Source of the DNA: Vibrio ulleungensis
GTDB lineage: Bacteria; Pseudomonadota; Gammaproteobacteria; Enterobacterales; Vibrionaceae
Direction of reading: 5' to 3'
Assembly (NCBI RefSeq): GCF_016900875.1
Contig: NZ_JAFEUM010000003.1
Span: forward strand, 1-64,000
Length of the DNA stretch: 64,000 nucleotides
In this document: positions 6,902 to 15,974 of the stretch, piece by piece
Layout: each line of letters opens with the position of its first letter
How positions within the stretch are numbered: position 1 is the first letter of the stretch
The notes under the pieces: generated by a model
What the model was told of the DNA's origin: nothing
Seen by the model: only the letters and a program-made list of their open reading frames with translations
Database searches by the model: none
Program-made: the position numbers and the translations under genes

Positions 6902-8962
6902 TCACTTTTTCTTTCTTTTTCGCACTTGTCTAATGCTTCCTAATCCGAATAATACTAGGAAAGTATAGAGGCCAAGGCTCGCGCCATTTCGAGTGATTAC
7001 AGAAGTATCTTCGGTGCGCTGAGAAATATCAGCAGCTTCTGCACCTTGAATGGGGATCAATTTAACCGCAACCACTCGTTCATCACCGACGCCTTCATTG
7101 CAGTAAGAAAAGTGCTCGGTGGAATCATACTCCATTGACGACGTAGCACTTTCATCTTCAAAGCATTGAATTGCGGTCGCCGAAATAACGCCAGCATCGT
7201 TAATATCGGAGGCGTCAATAATGCGAAAGTGATTGTTTTGCGAGCTATACTCGCCTCCATTAGTTAAGTCATCTAACCACCACGGTTGCGACTTAAATCG
7301 CGCGAGACGAGATTCATCGGTTCCAAGTTCATCATAAGGATAGATAAATCCTCGATGGTCACGTTGCTTACTGTCCACTTCGCGAAAGCTTTCTGCATCG
7401 ACAAACCCGACAATTTCGTTAAAGTTATTTATCGCATTGGCGTTGCCGGCGGCGCTATCAAAGAAAACATCTTGTCCATGGTTATCGAAAAAAGATGCAC
7501 TTGGGGTCGTGTCAGCAGCATTTGCAACGAACATTCGATCATCGGATACACCGTTGTAAGGGTTATCACCATCGCGTTTTGCGTGGCCGATGACGACAAG
7601 ATTGTCATTAATCCCAGTCGCCATGGAGCTGCTATAGATGTAGTCCTCTTCTTCTACCTCTACATTATCGATAAATACGGTTTGCCACGCATTTTCAGTG
7701 ACCTCAAATGCGCTTAGGTTGCTTGGGCGAAATACCGCCGCTTGCATATAAAAATTATTGTAGTCATCAACAGCGGTATTGTATCCGACGAGTATTGGCA
7801 ATGAGTCATAACTGCCTGTTTGAGCAATAGCGGCGGCCCGTACACTGGCTTGAGCGGAATAGGCGTCGTCATTATATTCATATTCATCGCTAGTGTCGGT
7901 TTGCCAGTCGGTAACTGCAAAGCGATTGCTGTCGGTATTTGGCCCATCGTTGTCTGTCAGGTTCCAAATAAAGGCTTTATGCGCAAAACCAAAATTTTGG
8001 CATTCAGGTTGAAGTGCGGGCTCATAACTATCTTCTGAGTAATCGTCTACGCAGTTAGTGACGTCTTCATTGTCGCTGTCAGAGGTGTTTTCAGAGTCGT
8101 AATCTTTGTCACTGTCGTCGTAGACAAATGGCGCAACGGCGGCACTTCCCACCACATACTTTTCGCCGCTGTAAGTAAAGGTGTCAAACGCCGAGGTGGA
8201 ACCCATTTGGTTTACTATATATTGTTCACCCTCTTCATCAGTCAAAGTCATGCCTTCTTCAGCTTCAGGCTCGAGAATAATGGTCTCATCACTACTCAAA
8301 TAGTACCCTCGACTTCTATATAGCCGAACGTAATGATCGTTGTAGTTATAGTAACCACTGCTGGTGTTGCCTATCACAGCGTCATCGTCATCGACGGTAT
8401 TTACGACTTTCTCTTCTGTACCTTCAACGAACCAATAGCTGTATTCAGTGAGTGGTGGCGCGTAACTGCCTTCATCTGGGATGAATTCGCTGGTTTCACT
8501 GCGGAAAAATGCCGTCGCATTTTGTTGGTAATTGGATTGATAATAAGCTTCGCGCTCATTTTTAAGACCACCGATGTCATTGCTTTCGTCACCATACCAG
8601 TGATAGTACGCCCAGAACTCACAGGTAGAGTAGCCGTACTCATAGTCGCAATACGTTTCAAGGTCGTCGTAGTCGAGATAGTAAAATCCGTTGTCATAGC
8701 CATAAAGAACTTCGTCTTTTAACGAAAAGCCTTCCGTAGCATTTAGAGTGTCTCCGGCCATGAGGTAGCTGTATTCGGCGCAATAATCGGTAAAGCAGTC
8801 TGTCGAGCCAAGTTCATTTTCGAGCGCGATACCGTAGGACTCAACCGACTCTGTTGGCGAGCCGACTTCTACAGCTTGATAGAGCGCGGCTTGACCGCTA
8901 AAGGTGGTAAACAGTGTGAGCGTTAAGAGTGAGGGGTGAAACGGGGGCTTTTGGAATTCCAT
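6902..8962 (-). CDS. DUF3466 family envelope protein with degenerate GlyGly-CTERM-like tail
   Basis: 686 residues from the ATG at 8962, which has AGGTCGAC directly upstream; the TTG at 8974 is less likely. A signal peptide ends near SGQA-ALYQ. The mature chain is very acidic and rich in Y, D, E and S, with many paired cysteines. The second half contains the motifs I associate with DUF3466: INDNLVVIGHAKRDG, NAINNFNEIVGFVDAES, WWLDDLTNGG and RIIDASDINDAGVISATA. The last 28 residues are a hydrophobic helix followed by RQVRKRKKK, like a rhombosortase sorting tail, but the usual GG is NGAS. Its role is unknown. It is encoded alone, with no terminator that I can place. Confidence 0.82.
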   Translation of the reverse strand: MEFQKPPFHPSLLTLTLFTTFSGQAALYQAVEVGSPTESVESYGIALENELGSTDCFTDYCAEYSYLMAGDTLNATEGFSLKDEVLYGYDNGFYYLDYDDLETYCDYEYGYSTCEFWAYYHWYGDESNDIGGLKNEREAYYQSNYQQNATAFFRSETSEFIPDEGSYAPPLTEYSYWFVEGTEEKVVNTVDDDDAVIGNTSSGYYNYNDHYVRLYRSRGYYLSSDETIILEPEAEEGMTLTDEEGEQYIVNQMGSTSAFDTFTYSGEKYVVGSAAVAPFVYDDSDKDYDSENTSDSDNEDVTNCVDDYSEDSYEPALQPECQNFGFAHKAFIWNLTDNDGPNTDSNRFAVTDWQTDTSDEYEYNDDAYSAQASVRAAAIAQTGSYDSLPILVGYNTAVDDYNNFYMQAAVFRPSNLSAFEVTENAWQTVFIDNVEVEEEDYIYSSSMATGINDNLVVIGHAKRDGDNPYNGVSDDRMFVANAADTTPSASFFDNHGQDVFFDSAAGNANAINNFNEIVGFVDAESFREVDSKQRDHRGFIYPYDELGTDESRLARFKSQPWWLDDLTNGGEYSSQNNHFRIIDASDINDAGVISATAIQCFEDESATSSMEYDSTEHFSYCNEGVGDERVVAVKLIPIQGAEAADISQRTEDTSVITRNGASLGLYTFLVLFGLGSIRQVRKRKKK

Positions 8963-9341
8963 GTCGACCTGCAAGTAAAAGGCGGTCGATAGCGACAGCC
9001 TGTGTGCATTTAAGGCTTAAAGGCTACGTATAGAGTTAGTAGATATTATGGAGAAATTATGAAGAACTACTGTGTTTACGGGGTATTAAGCAGAAACACT
9101 GCGGTATGGTCGATGAACAATATCTTTGGGAGTTTATATTGCAATAGATAGCTAATGGGATGGGAAGGGCTCTGGAAGCATTTTTAAGGGGAAAAGCGGT
9201 AACACTTCGATGGAGAATCGTTGCAATTTAAACAATGATGTAGCTGACAGATAATGGGGATTCCAACGACTGATAACGCTAACGAACTCAGCGGTTGAAA
9301 TCCATTTTTTAGCCGTCAATCACCGGCTCGAGGTTGTTGGT
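8963..9341. other. Intergenic stretch, no supported gene
   Basis: About 380 bases between the DUF3466 start and the bcp stop. It must hold the DUF3466 promoter and the bcp transcript end. A 31-codon frame at 9059-9154 (plus strand) has a GGAG 8 bases upstream, but its composition is not convincing. I see no strong hairpin with a T run and no known RNA. Confidence 0.5.
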
Positions 9342-9806
9342 TTACTTACTGTTTAGGTAATCCAATACGACTTCGTGGTGATCTTTGGTTTTAAATTTAT
9401 TGAATACGTGCTCTAAGTTGCCGGACTCGTCGATGAGGAAGCTGGTTCTTACTACACCCATGTTTTCGCGTCCCATGAACTTTTTGAGTTGCCAAACACC
9501 GTATTTCTCACACACCGCATGATCTTCGTCCGCTAGGAGCGTGAAGTTTAATTCTTGTTTGTTGATAAAGTTGGTCAGCTTTTTAGGCGTGTCTGGGCTT
9601 AGTCCAAGTACCACTACGTTGTGTGCATCCAGTTCAGCTTTAGTATCGCGTAGTCCCTGAGCCTGAACAGTACAACCAGGCGTTGACGCACGAGGGTAGA
9701 AGTAGAGCAGTACTTTTTTTCCTTTTAACTCAGAAAGGGTTACTGGGTTGTTATCTTGGTCATTTAGAGTGAAATCTGGAGCACTCTGTCCGGCTTCGAT
9801 TGCCAT
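9342..9806 (-). CDS. bcp: Bcp-type thiol peroxidase (peroxiredoxin), 1-Cys form
   Basis: 154 residues from the ATG at 9806, which has AAGGAAAAG upstream and gives the usual N terminus MAIEAGQSAPDF. The frame stays open further upstream, but that part does not match the family. The peroxidatic cysteine is C45 in STPGCTVQA, with the conserved P-x-x-x-T-x-x-C layout. E. coli Bcp has a resolving cysteine five residues on; here residue 50 is glutamine (TVQAQG). So resolution must come from another thiol or an external partner. Peroxiredoxins of this group reduce hydroperoxides with thioredoxin. It follows gcvR on the same strand, as in the conserved dapA/gcvR/bcp region. Confidence 0.93.
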   Translation of the reverse strand: MAIEAGQSAPDFTLNDQDNNPVTLSELKGKKVLLYFYPRASTPGCTVQAQGLRDTKAELDAHNVVVLGLSPDTPKKLTNFINKQELNFTLLADEDHAVCEKYGVWQLKKFMGRENMGVVRTSFLIDESGNLEHVFNKFKTKDHHEVVLDYLNSK

Positions 9807-10011
9807 AGTCTTTTCCTTACCTTTAAGCAGTTGGTACTGTGTCCATAAGTCGCGGAGTCGGCCACAATCAGTGAATAAACAGTCATCGTTTAGAGTGTGC
9901 ATTCTTGTCGATAAGTTGCTGCTCTGTCTAGTAGTTTCACCGGTACCGAGCAAAGGTTACCGCAAGTATCACAGATGTATTAGTGGAGACAGCACTCTTA
10001 CAAGTTGCAAA

Positions 10012-10596
10012 TTAAGAGACGGTATTGATGAAATCTAAAGTACCTTGAATGTTGTGCTCTGAGCACATTTGGTCAAAATCTTCTTGAAGTTGCATGAGGT
10101 TAACTGTGTCGTCGACATGAGCGACACCGCTGATCTGAAAACGTTTTTCACTCTGGTTATCAGTCGCAGCTATGTTGATGGTTTTTGCTGTCATAGAATC
10201 GATGTCGATATTTTTTGAGGCATAAAACTCGGTAAAGGTTTCAACAATACCTCTACGATCACTGCATTCGATGTTAGCTTCTAACCGGTAAGTCGGTTTA
10301 GTCTTAGTTGGGAGCTCAGTACGTTTCATGGTTGAAAGCAGCTGATTTTCGGCACAAAAACGAGACAACTGCGTCTCAGCTTGTGTCACTTGAACCGTAC
10401 TTCCGGAAATGAACATCATTAAGGTAAACTCCTCGCCAAACAACGAGATTTTGCTGTCTATGATATTGCAGCCTATATGGGAAATAAGCTTAAACAATTG
10501 ATGGCTGATTCCAGGTCTGTCTCTACCAATAGCATTGATGACTAAATAGTTCACTTTTTCACCGTTCGAGCGTGTCGTATTTTGCAATTCTAACAC
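10012..10596 (-). CDS. gcvR: Glycine cleavage system repressor GcvR (two ACT domains)
   Basis: 194 residues from a GTG at 10596; another GTG at 10554 gives MNYLVINAIG, closer to where similarity to E. coli GcvR begins, so the start is uncertain. The first ACT domain (about 16-90) shows the family pattern GRDRPGI and GCNIIDSKISLFGEEF; the second spans about 105-185. GcvR binds glycine and holds the activator GcvA in a repressing state at the gcv operon. It lies divergent from dapA with 139 bases between, as in many gammaproteobacteria, and upstream of bcp. Confidence 0.9.
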   Translation of the reverse strand: MLELQNTTRSNGEKVNYLVINAIGRDRPGISHQLFKLISHIGCNIIDSKISLFGEEFTLMMFISGSTVQVTQAETQLSRFCAENQLLSTMKRTELPTKTKPTYRLEANIECSDRRGIVETFTEFYASKNIDIDSMTAKTINIAATDNQSEKRFQISGVAHVDDTVNLMQLQEDFDQMCSEHNIQGTLDFINTVS

Positions 10597-10735
10597 AAGC
10601 TCACAGTTTACCGCACCTAAGCGTGGGCATAATGTATATCAGGCGGTTTGACCTCGACAAAGGTCGATTTGATCCTTGTATTGGCTAGGCGCATTACAGT
10701 AGTATGCAAGAAGAATAAAGATTATGGAGAGCACC

Positions 10736-11626
10736 ATGTTTTCAGGAAGTATCGTTGCGTTGATCACTCCCTTCAAGTCCGATGGCGAGGTCGATTTTGA
10801 CAACTTAAAGCGTCTGGTTGAACACCACATAGAGCAAGGCACCGATGCCATTGCTGCAGTTGGTACAACCGGTGAATCAGCTACCTTAACCGTAGAAGAA
10901 CACGTCAAGGTTGTGACTAAGGTTGTCGAATATGCCGAAGGGCGAATTCCTGTGGTAGCTGGAACTGGCGCAAATGCGACTCATGAAGCGGTGACTTTCA
11001 GCAAATTGTTAAACCATTCTGGTATCGCTGGCTGCTTAAGCGTGACTCCGTACTACAACAAACCTACTCAAGAAGGTCTGTATCAGCACTTTAAGGCGAT
11101 CGCAGAAGTGAGCGAAGTGCCGATTATTTTGTACAACGTTCCAGGACGTACTGGTGTCGATCTTCAACCTGAGACCGTCGCTCGATTGGCAAAAATCGAC
11201 AACATTGTGGCGTTAAAAGATGCAACAGGCGATCTTGACCGTGTTGCTAAGCACCGCGAGTTATGCGGTGAAGAATTTATTTTGCTCAGTGGCGACGATA
11301 TGACAGGCCTCGATTTTGTGAAGCTTGGTGGCAATGGCGTAATCTCTGTGACCAACAATGTGGCTGCGGGCGATATGGCCACCATGTTCAAGTTGGCAGC
11401 AAAAGGTGAATTCGAAGAAGCTGAAATCATCAACCAACGCCTAATGGGACTGCACAAAGATCTCTTTGTTGAGTCCAGCCCAATCCCTGTTAAGTGGGTT
11501 GCACAGCAGATTGGCTTGATTGATAACAATGTACTGCGTTTGCCATTAACTCCAATGAGTGAACTTTGTGAGCCTGTTGTCGTCAAAGCTATGCAACAAG
11601 CTGGTTTACAGAAAGTCCAAAGTTAA
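10736..11626 (+). CDS. dapA: 4-hydroxy-tetrahydrodipicolinate synthase
   Basis: 296 residues from the ATG at 10736, which has GGAGAG 5 bases upstream. It condenses pyruvate and aspartate semialdehyde, the first step of lysine and diaminopimelate synthesis, as a TIM-barrel tetramer. The Schiff-base lysine K161 (VALKDATGD), Y133 ([10 protein letters not shown]) and the T44-T45 pair (AVGTTGES) are all at E. coli positions. It is followed 12 bases later by bamC, an arrangement shared with E. coli. I see no lysine riboswitch in the leader. Confidence 0.97.
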   Translation: MFSGSIVALITPFKSDGEVDFDNLKRLVEHHIEQGTDAIAAVGTTGESATLTVEEHVKVVTKVVEYAEGRIPVVAGTGANATHEAVTFSKLLNHSGIAGCLSVTPYYNKPTQEGLYQHFKAIAEVSEVPIILYNVPGRTGVDLQPETVARLAKIDNIVALKDATGDLDRVAKHRELCGEEFILLSGDDMTGLDFVKLGGNGVISVTNNVAAGDMATMFKLAAKGEFEEAEIINQRLMGLHKDLFVESSPIPVKWVAQQIGLIDNNVLRLPLTPMSELCEPVVVKAMQQAGLQKVQS

Positions 11627-11638
11627 TTGGGAGCATCA

Positions 11639-12661
11639 ATGAGATTTCGTCATCAGCTAGTGCCATGTGCATTAGCTGTTATTATTTTAGCGGGTTGTTC
11701 AAGTAACCCGGCTGAACGTCGCCAAGCTAAAGATGATTTTAGTTATTTAGACACTGATCCTCTGTCACCTCTCGTTCTTCCAGAAGGTGTAGAATACGAA
11801 CAGTACCCAAACTACATTATTCCTGAAGGGGACTATGCTGGTGACGTGGGCCGCGAAGTGGACATACGTCCACCACAGCAAATATTAGAGTTGATTCCAG
11901 GCGCTCGCTATGAACAAACCTATGGTGACACAACAGTATGGCTGTTGAATGCCGATGAGCGCGATCGCGTTTGGGATACATTGCTTCAGCTTATCGATGA
12001 AGAGAAGTTACCAATAGAATCTGAAACCGACCAATTGATAGAAACTGGTTGGGTTGAGTGGCTTGCCCCCGATGAAGAGCAAGCGCTATATTCGCGTCAC
12101 GAGTTTAGTAAGCTCGAAGCGAATGGTCGATTCGGATTTTCGGTCAAATTGACGGAGTGGAAAGAAGGCAATACGGTTAAGCTTGCGACTACAACCAACC
12201 GCGAGCGTTACAACACCTTTATGACCAACCGTGTAACGTCAAAATACGATCAAAACATACGCGATGCCGCTGCCTTAGAAGCGGAACAATTGGTTAAGAA
12301 TATTCCAATTAGTATGGGTACCGATAAGGGCGGCTTACCGGTCATTATTGCGCGTACTCCTTACAACTTATTCTGGCAACGTGTCCCAACTCTGCTGCCA
12401 TCTATGGGCTTTACCATCGAAGATCGTAATCAGTCCCAGGGGCAAGTGAAGGCAAAATATGTCTCACCAGACGATGAGTTTTGGCAAGAAGTCGGTGTTA
12501 CACCACTGTCTCTTGATGATGCTACGTATACGTTTTTGCTCGGTGATTTAGGTAACCGTACGTCAATCAACGTAACTGACGCAGACGGCAAACCTGTTAC
12601 TGAAAGCTGGCTCGAAGAGATGGTACCGGTCATTGTGCATATGATAAATCAGGAACCTTGA
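11639..12661 (+). CDS. bamC: Outer-membrane assembly lipoprotein BamC
   Basis: 340 residues from the ATG at 11639 (GGGAGC upstream). The lipobox LAGC puts the lipidated cysteine at residue 20. The segment after it is an extended stretch that binds BamD in the E. coli complex (residues about 40-95 here, with YNYIIPEGDY-like composition), followed by two helix-grip domains (about 100-210 and 225-340). BamC is a non-essential part of the BAM machine that inserts beta-barrel proteins. It is co-transcribed with dapA and ends in a strong terminator. Confidence 0.95.
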   Translation: MRFRHQLVPCALAVIILAGCSSNPAERRQAKDDFSYLDTDPLSPLVLPEGVEYEQYPNYIIPEGDYAGDVGREVDIRPPQQILELIPGARYEQTYGDTTVWLLNADERDRVWDTLLQLIDEEKLPIESETDQLIETGWVEWLAPDEEQALYSRHEFSKLEANGRFGFSVKLTEWKEGNTVKLATTTNRERYNTFMTNRVTSKYDQNIRDAAALEAEQLVKNIPISMGTDKGGLPVIIARTPYNLFWQRVPTLLPSMGFTIEDRNQSQGQVKAKYVSPDDEFWQEVGVTPLSLDDATYTFLLGDLGNRTSINVTDADGKPVTESWLEEMVPVIVHMINQEP

Positions 12662-12689
12662 TCATCTCTTAATGAATCGAGAAATATGA

Positions 12690-12716
12690 AAAGGGAGCCT
12701 ATCAGGCTCCCTTTTT
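12690..12716. terminator. Terminator between convergent bamC and DUF2897 genes
   Basis: A perfect stem AAAGGGAGCCT/AGGCTCCCTTT with a three-base loop and a following T6 run on the plus strand. Confidence 0.88.
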
Positions 12717-12763
12717 TAATGCTTACATTGATTGTTGCTAGTAGCGACTAGGATAACGTACAG

Positions 12764-12994
12764 CTACTCACCCGAAGAGGCATCCCCACCAGAGTTGTCT
12801 GGATCTGTGGGCTCCTTACGATGGATCTTCTGACGATTCTGCTTCTCTATCTCCGTTAAGCGATCGATATCGGAGGTGGTTTTACTCTGTTTGGGCGCTT
12901 TAACGTTGGCGGTGTTTTTAAGTACCATTAAGTTACCTACAACAACGGCCAGTAAAACAATACTAATTACCCAAGGGTTTAGCAGCCACTCCAT
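12764..12994 (-). CDS. DUF2897 small membrane protein
   Basis: 76 residues: one membrane helix (about 8-25, VISIVLLAVVVGNLMVL) near the N terminus, then a polar basic segment and an acidic C-terminal tail (DPDNSGGDASSGE). This matches the DUF2897 family of small proteins, which I recall next to dapE in Vibrio. The gene starts 9 bases after the dapE stop with a GGAGAG ribosome site, so it is co-transcribed with dapE. Function unknown. Confidence 0.75.
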   Translation of the reverse strand: MEWLLNPWVISIVLLAVVVGNLMVLKNTANVKAPKQSKTTSDIDRLTEIEKQNRQKIHRKEPTDPDNSGGDASSGE

Positions 12995-13003
12995 GACTCT
13001 CTC

Positions 13004-14140
13004 CTACGATTGAGCAAACAAATGAATGAGTGTTTGCTTGTACATCTCGGTCAGTTTTTCTAAGTCTGTAATGCTTACACACTCATTGACCTTATGAATT
13101 GTAGCATTCACCGGTCCTAGCTCGATGACTTGGGTACCCATTTTTGCAATAAATCGTCCATCGGAAGTTCCACCGGTGGTGAGCAGCTGAGGTGCTTTAT
13201 GATTTACTTTTGTTACTGCAGCTACTACGGCATCGAGTAGCGCCCCTTTATCCGTTAAAAACGGGTCGCCATTGAATGTCCAATCTAGTTGATAGTCTAG
13301 ACCGTGTGCATCGAGTATCGAGTGGACTCTTTGTTGGATTCGCTGGTTATCTAGCTCGGTACTAAAACGCATATTAAATTGCACATTAAACTCACCAGGG
13401 ATCACATTTGATGCGCCCGTTCCAGCTTGCAGGTTAGGGATCTGAAAACTGGTCGGTGGGAAAAACTCATTACCTTCATCCCATTGAGTAGAGGCAAGCT
13501 CACCTAATGCGGGCAATGCTCCGTGCACTGGATTTTTGGCAATGTGCGGGTATGCGACGTGTCCTTGGATCCCTTTAAAGGTAATATCACCAGTAATAGA
13601 GCCGCGGCGTCCATTTTTGACTACGTCGCCAACTTCGGTGGTGCTAGAGGGTTCGCCAACGATACACATATCGATGAGCTCGCCACGTTCCATCAATGTA
13701 TCGACTACGCGGGTAGTACCATTGATAAATGGACCTTCTTCGTCTGAGGTGATTAAAAAGGCAATTGAGCCTTTGTGAACTGGGTGCTGTGCAATAAATT
13801 CTTCAACTGCAACAATCATTGATGCCAATGAACCTTTCATGTCGGCTGCGCCGCGACCATGAAGGTGATCATCAATAATGGTGGCTTCAAAAGGAGGGGT
13901 ATGCCACTGGTCAATAGGGCCAGAGGGTACAACATCAGTATGGCCTGCAAAGGCAAACAAAGGTGCTTCGGTGCCACGGCGAGCCCAAAAGTTGGTGGTA
14001 TCTTCAAATACCATCACTTCAATAGAAAACCCAAGGGCTTTGAGTCGTTCAATCATCATTTCTTGACACCCCGCATCCACAGGGGTCACAGACTCGCGAT
14101 TAATAAGATCGCAAGCTAAAGAAAGGGTAGGTGTGGTCAT
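13004..14140 (-). CDS. dapE: Succinyl-diaminopimelate desuccinylase
   Basis: 378 residues, the usual length. It hydrolyses N-succinyl-L,L-diaminopimelate to diaminopimelate, a late step of the lysine and peptidoglycan precursor pathway begun by DapA, which is encoded nearby. M20 metallopeptidase features are visible: the zinc ligand motif [12 protein letters not shown] (about 63-74), the GRGAADMKG motif (about 96-104) and SDEEGPF with the catalytic glutamate (about 133-139). The dimerisation lid lies around 180-290. The gene sits in an operon with yffB upstream (26-base gap) and DUF2897 downstream. Confidence 0.96.
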   Translation of the reverse strand: MTTPTLSLACDLINRESVTPVDAGCQEMMIERLKALGFSIEVMVFEDTTNFWARRGTEAPLFAFAGHTDVVPSGPIDQWHTPPFEATIIDDHLHGRGAADMKGSLASMIVAVEEFIAQHPVHKGSIAFLITSDEEGPFINGTTRVVDTLMERGELIDMCIVGEPSSTTEVGDVVKNGRRGSITGDITFKGIQGHVAYPHIAKNPVHGALPALGELASTQWDEGNEFFPPTSFQIPNLQAGTGASNVIPGEFNVQFNMRFSTELDNQRIQQRVHSILDAHGLDYQLDWTFNGDPFLTDKGALLDAVVAAVTKVNHKAPQLLTTGGTSDGRFIAKMGTQVIELGPVNATIHKVNECVSITDLEKLTEMYKQTLIHLFAQS

Positions 14141-14166
14141 AGGAGTCTCAAATAGTAGTAGTCAAA

Positions 14167-14517
14167 TTAGCGTTGAAAAAGCTGGGCGTATAGGTCTGGT
14201 TTAAAACCGAGAGTAAGCTCGCCATCTACCGAAAGAATGGGACGCTTTATCATCGAAGGGTTGCTGATGAGTAATTCGGCTGCATTGTCCGACGCTAAGT
14301 TTTGCTTAGTCGCATCATCAAGCTGTCTGTAGGTTGTACCGCGCTTATTAACCACTTGAGTCCAGTCAAGCTGTTCAAAAAAGCCATCGACCAATTCGGC
14401 TGTCACAGGTTGTTTTTTGTAATCATAAAATGTGTAGTCGATGTTTTGCTCATCGAGCCAACGCTTGGCTTTTTTAATGGTATCGCAGTTTGGAATACCA
14501 TACATAATGACGGCCAT
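14167..14517 (-). CDS. yffB: ArsC/Spx-family protein YffB
   Basis: 116 residues from the ATG at 14517, with a strong AAGGAGAG ribosome site; the frame is open upstream, but that start gives the family N terminus MAVIMYGIPNCDTIKKAKRW. The single N-terminal cysteine (C11 in GIPNCDTIKKA) lies where ArsC-type reductases have theirs, and RPIL lies near residue 92. YffB binds glutathione in E. coli, but arsenate reductase activity is not established. It precedes dapE in the same operon, as in E. coli. Confidence 0.9.
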   Translation of the reverse strand: MAVIMYGIPNCDTIKKAKRWLDEQNIDYTFYDYKKQPVTAELVDGFFEQLDWTQVVNKRGTTYRQLDDATKQNLASDNAAELLISNPSMIKRPILSVDGELTLGFKPDLYAQLFQR

Positions 14518-14696
14518 TGTCTCTCCTTTTCGCCTGATCCTAAGTAAAGTGCAGTAAATCCTAACAAAGACTGTTCGGTGATACACCTTGAAAAGCGAAC
14601 AATAATTGATTATTTGACCTTTTTTTATTGATCAAACGCAACATGCCGTGCGCAAAAACCCCGAATAATGAATGGACATTATATTTAGGAGGTGAC

Positions 14697-14981
14697 ATGG
14701 AGTTAAGTCCGGTATTCGCAAGGCGGCTGTATTTGGCCATGTTGGTAGAAACAATAGAAAAACCCAACGTGCCAAAATTGATTGAGTTAACCGGCTGGCC
14801 AAGGCGAACGATTCAGGATGTTTTGAAAGCGCTACCTGGAATCGGCATTAAAGTGGCATTTGTTCAAGATGGTCGACGCCACAATGACGGTTATTATCAG
14901 CTTTCTGATTGGGGCCCTGTAGAAAAGGACTGGGTCTACTCTCATGAGAATGACATTCGCACGACTCTCAAAGTGCATTAG
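14697..14981 (+). CDS. Small winged helix-turn-helix protein
   Basis: 94 residues from the ATG at 14697, with a near-perfect AGGAGGTGAC ribosome site. The core reads as a winged helix: a first helix FARRLYLAMLVETI, a turn helix VPKLIELTGW, a recognition helix PRRTIQDVLKAL and a wing around VAFVQDGRRHNDGYYQL. It is probably a DNA-binding regulator, but I cannot name its targets. The region upstream (14518-14696) is AT-rich. The gene is monocistronic, with a hairpin just after it. Confidence 0.72.
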   Translation: MELSPVFARRLYLAMLVETIEKPNVPKLIELTGWPRRTIQDVLKALPGIGIKVAFVQDGRRHNDGYYQLSDWGPVEKDWVYSHENDIRTTLKVH

Positions 14982-15000
14982 TATCAGATAGTTAATAACA

Positions 15001-15034
15001 ACGGGTAAGACTAGCGCGATTCAGTCTTACCCGT
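15001..15034. terminator. Hairpin between convergent genes, likely bidirectional terminator
   Basis: A 12-base perfect stem ACGGGTAAGACT/AGTCTTACCCGT. T-rich but interrupted runs follow on both strands, so strength is moderate. Confidence 0.7.
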
Positions 15035-15043
15035 TTCTCATTA

Positions 15044-15388
15044 TTATCCCCAAAACTGTAGCCCGATAAACCCAGCCCAACTGATCACCAGTAAGATCCA
15101 AGGTAAACGTGATGGTTCGGCCGACGTGTCGGTCGTTGTGGCAGTTTCACTATTCGCACTGGTGCTCACCGACGTTTGTTGTTTCATTTTGGCTTGTTTC
15201 TTTTTCTCTTTGCTGGCTTGGCGCGCTTTTTCTTTTTGCTGCTTTTTATACAGCGCTATGCCTTTCTCGATACCTTGGGCAATAAGCTTAGTCTGCGCTT
15301 TGGTTTGACCTGGCGTTTGCGTAGCATTGGCGATCTTCATTGCCTCTGTTTGAGTTTCAACAGACGCTTTTACGGTGTTTTTTTTCAT
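15044..15388 (-). CDS. DUF2956 protein with C-terminal membrane anchor
   Basis: 114 residues. The first half carries the conserved stretch I associate with DUF2956 (SVETQTEAMKIANATQTPGQ, then LIAQGIEKGIALYKKQQKE), followed by a lysine-rich coiled region and one C-terminal membrane helix (WILLVISWAGFIGLQFW). It is therefore probably a tail-anchored inner-membrane protein with a basic cytoplasmic domain. Function is unknown. It is divergent from the DUF2919 gene across a short interval. Confidence 0.75.
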   Translation of the reverse strand: MKKNTVKASVETQTEAMKIANATQTPGQTKAQTKLIAQGIEKGIALYKKQQKEKARQASKEKKKQAKMKQQTSVSTSANSETATTTDTSAEPSRLPWILLVISWAGFIGLQFWG

Positions 15389-15497
15389 GTAAGCACTGGA
15401 TAATGGGAAGTAAGAACCGCATTATATACTTTTGTTATTCGCCCAGCATCTGCGTAACTTGCAGAATGCTAGTTGGCACAAGGCTAAGAGTAGTTCA

Positions 15498-15953
15498 GTG
15501 ATATACGCGTTTGACGAGTACAATAATGAAGGGTTTTTAAAACCGACCACCTATCAGTGGCTGATATGGTTTTTTCTATGCCGTGGGTGGATCATTTTTG
15601 TTTTGTCTGCGGCGAGTCGTTCGCAAGGTGACGACGTATTACCTATTTTGCTGCCTAATATGAATGAACTGTATGGCCTGATGCTCAGTTCGCTTCCCAT
15701 CGCTGCGATGATGTGGTTGATCGGCTTGCGCAATCGAGAGCGCTTGCGATTGAATCGTTGGCTTCAATATGGACAAACTCTCACTTTGGTTTGTCTTGTT
15801 GTACAAACGGTGATTACGGCGAAGGTCATTGTACAACATGCAGGGCATTTTTCTTGGAGTTATGGGATTACCCTACTCATATTATTCTGGAGTTTGCTTT
15901 ACATTAAAACCAGTAAGCGAGCTCGAGCAAGTTTTAATAACGTAATGATTTAA
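15498..15953 (+). CDS. yfeZ: DUF2919 inner-membrane protein (YfeZ-like)
   Basis: About 151 residues from the GTG at 15498, chosen because similarity starts at YAFDEYNNEGFLKPT; the start codon and ribosome site are weak, and a longer frame from 15432 is open. Four hydrophobic segments match the DUF2919/YfeZ family. It lies 21 bases before the Dyp-type peroxidase gene; yfeZ and yfeX are also near one another in E. coli. Function unknown. The pairing suggests, without proof, a link to haem or peroxidase metabolism. Confidence 0.68.
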   Translation: MIYAFDEYNNEGFLKPTTYQWLIWFFLCRGWIIFVLSAASRSQGDDVLPILLPNMNELYGLMLSSLPIAAMMWLIGLRNRERLRLNRWLQYGQTLTLVCLVVQTVITAKVIVQHAGHFSWSYGITLLILFWSLLYIKTSKRARASFNNVMI

Positions 15954-15974
15954 GTTTTTGGTGGAGAAAAAATT

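Noticed and set aside
9059..9154. 31-codon plus-strand frame with a GGAG site
   Set aside because: Codon use and composition do not look protein-like, and nothing conserved is recognised.
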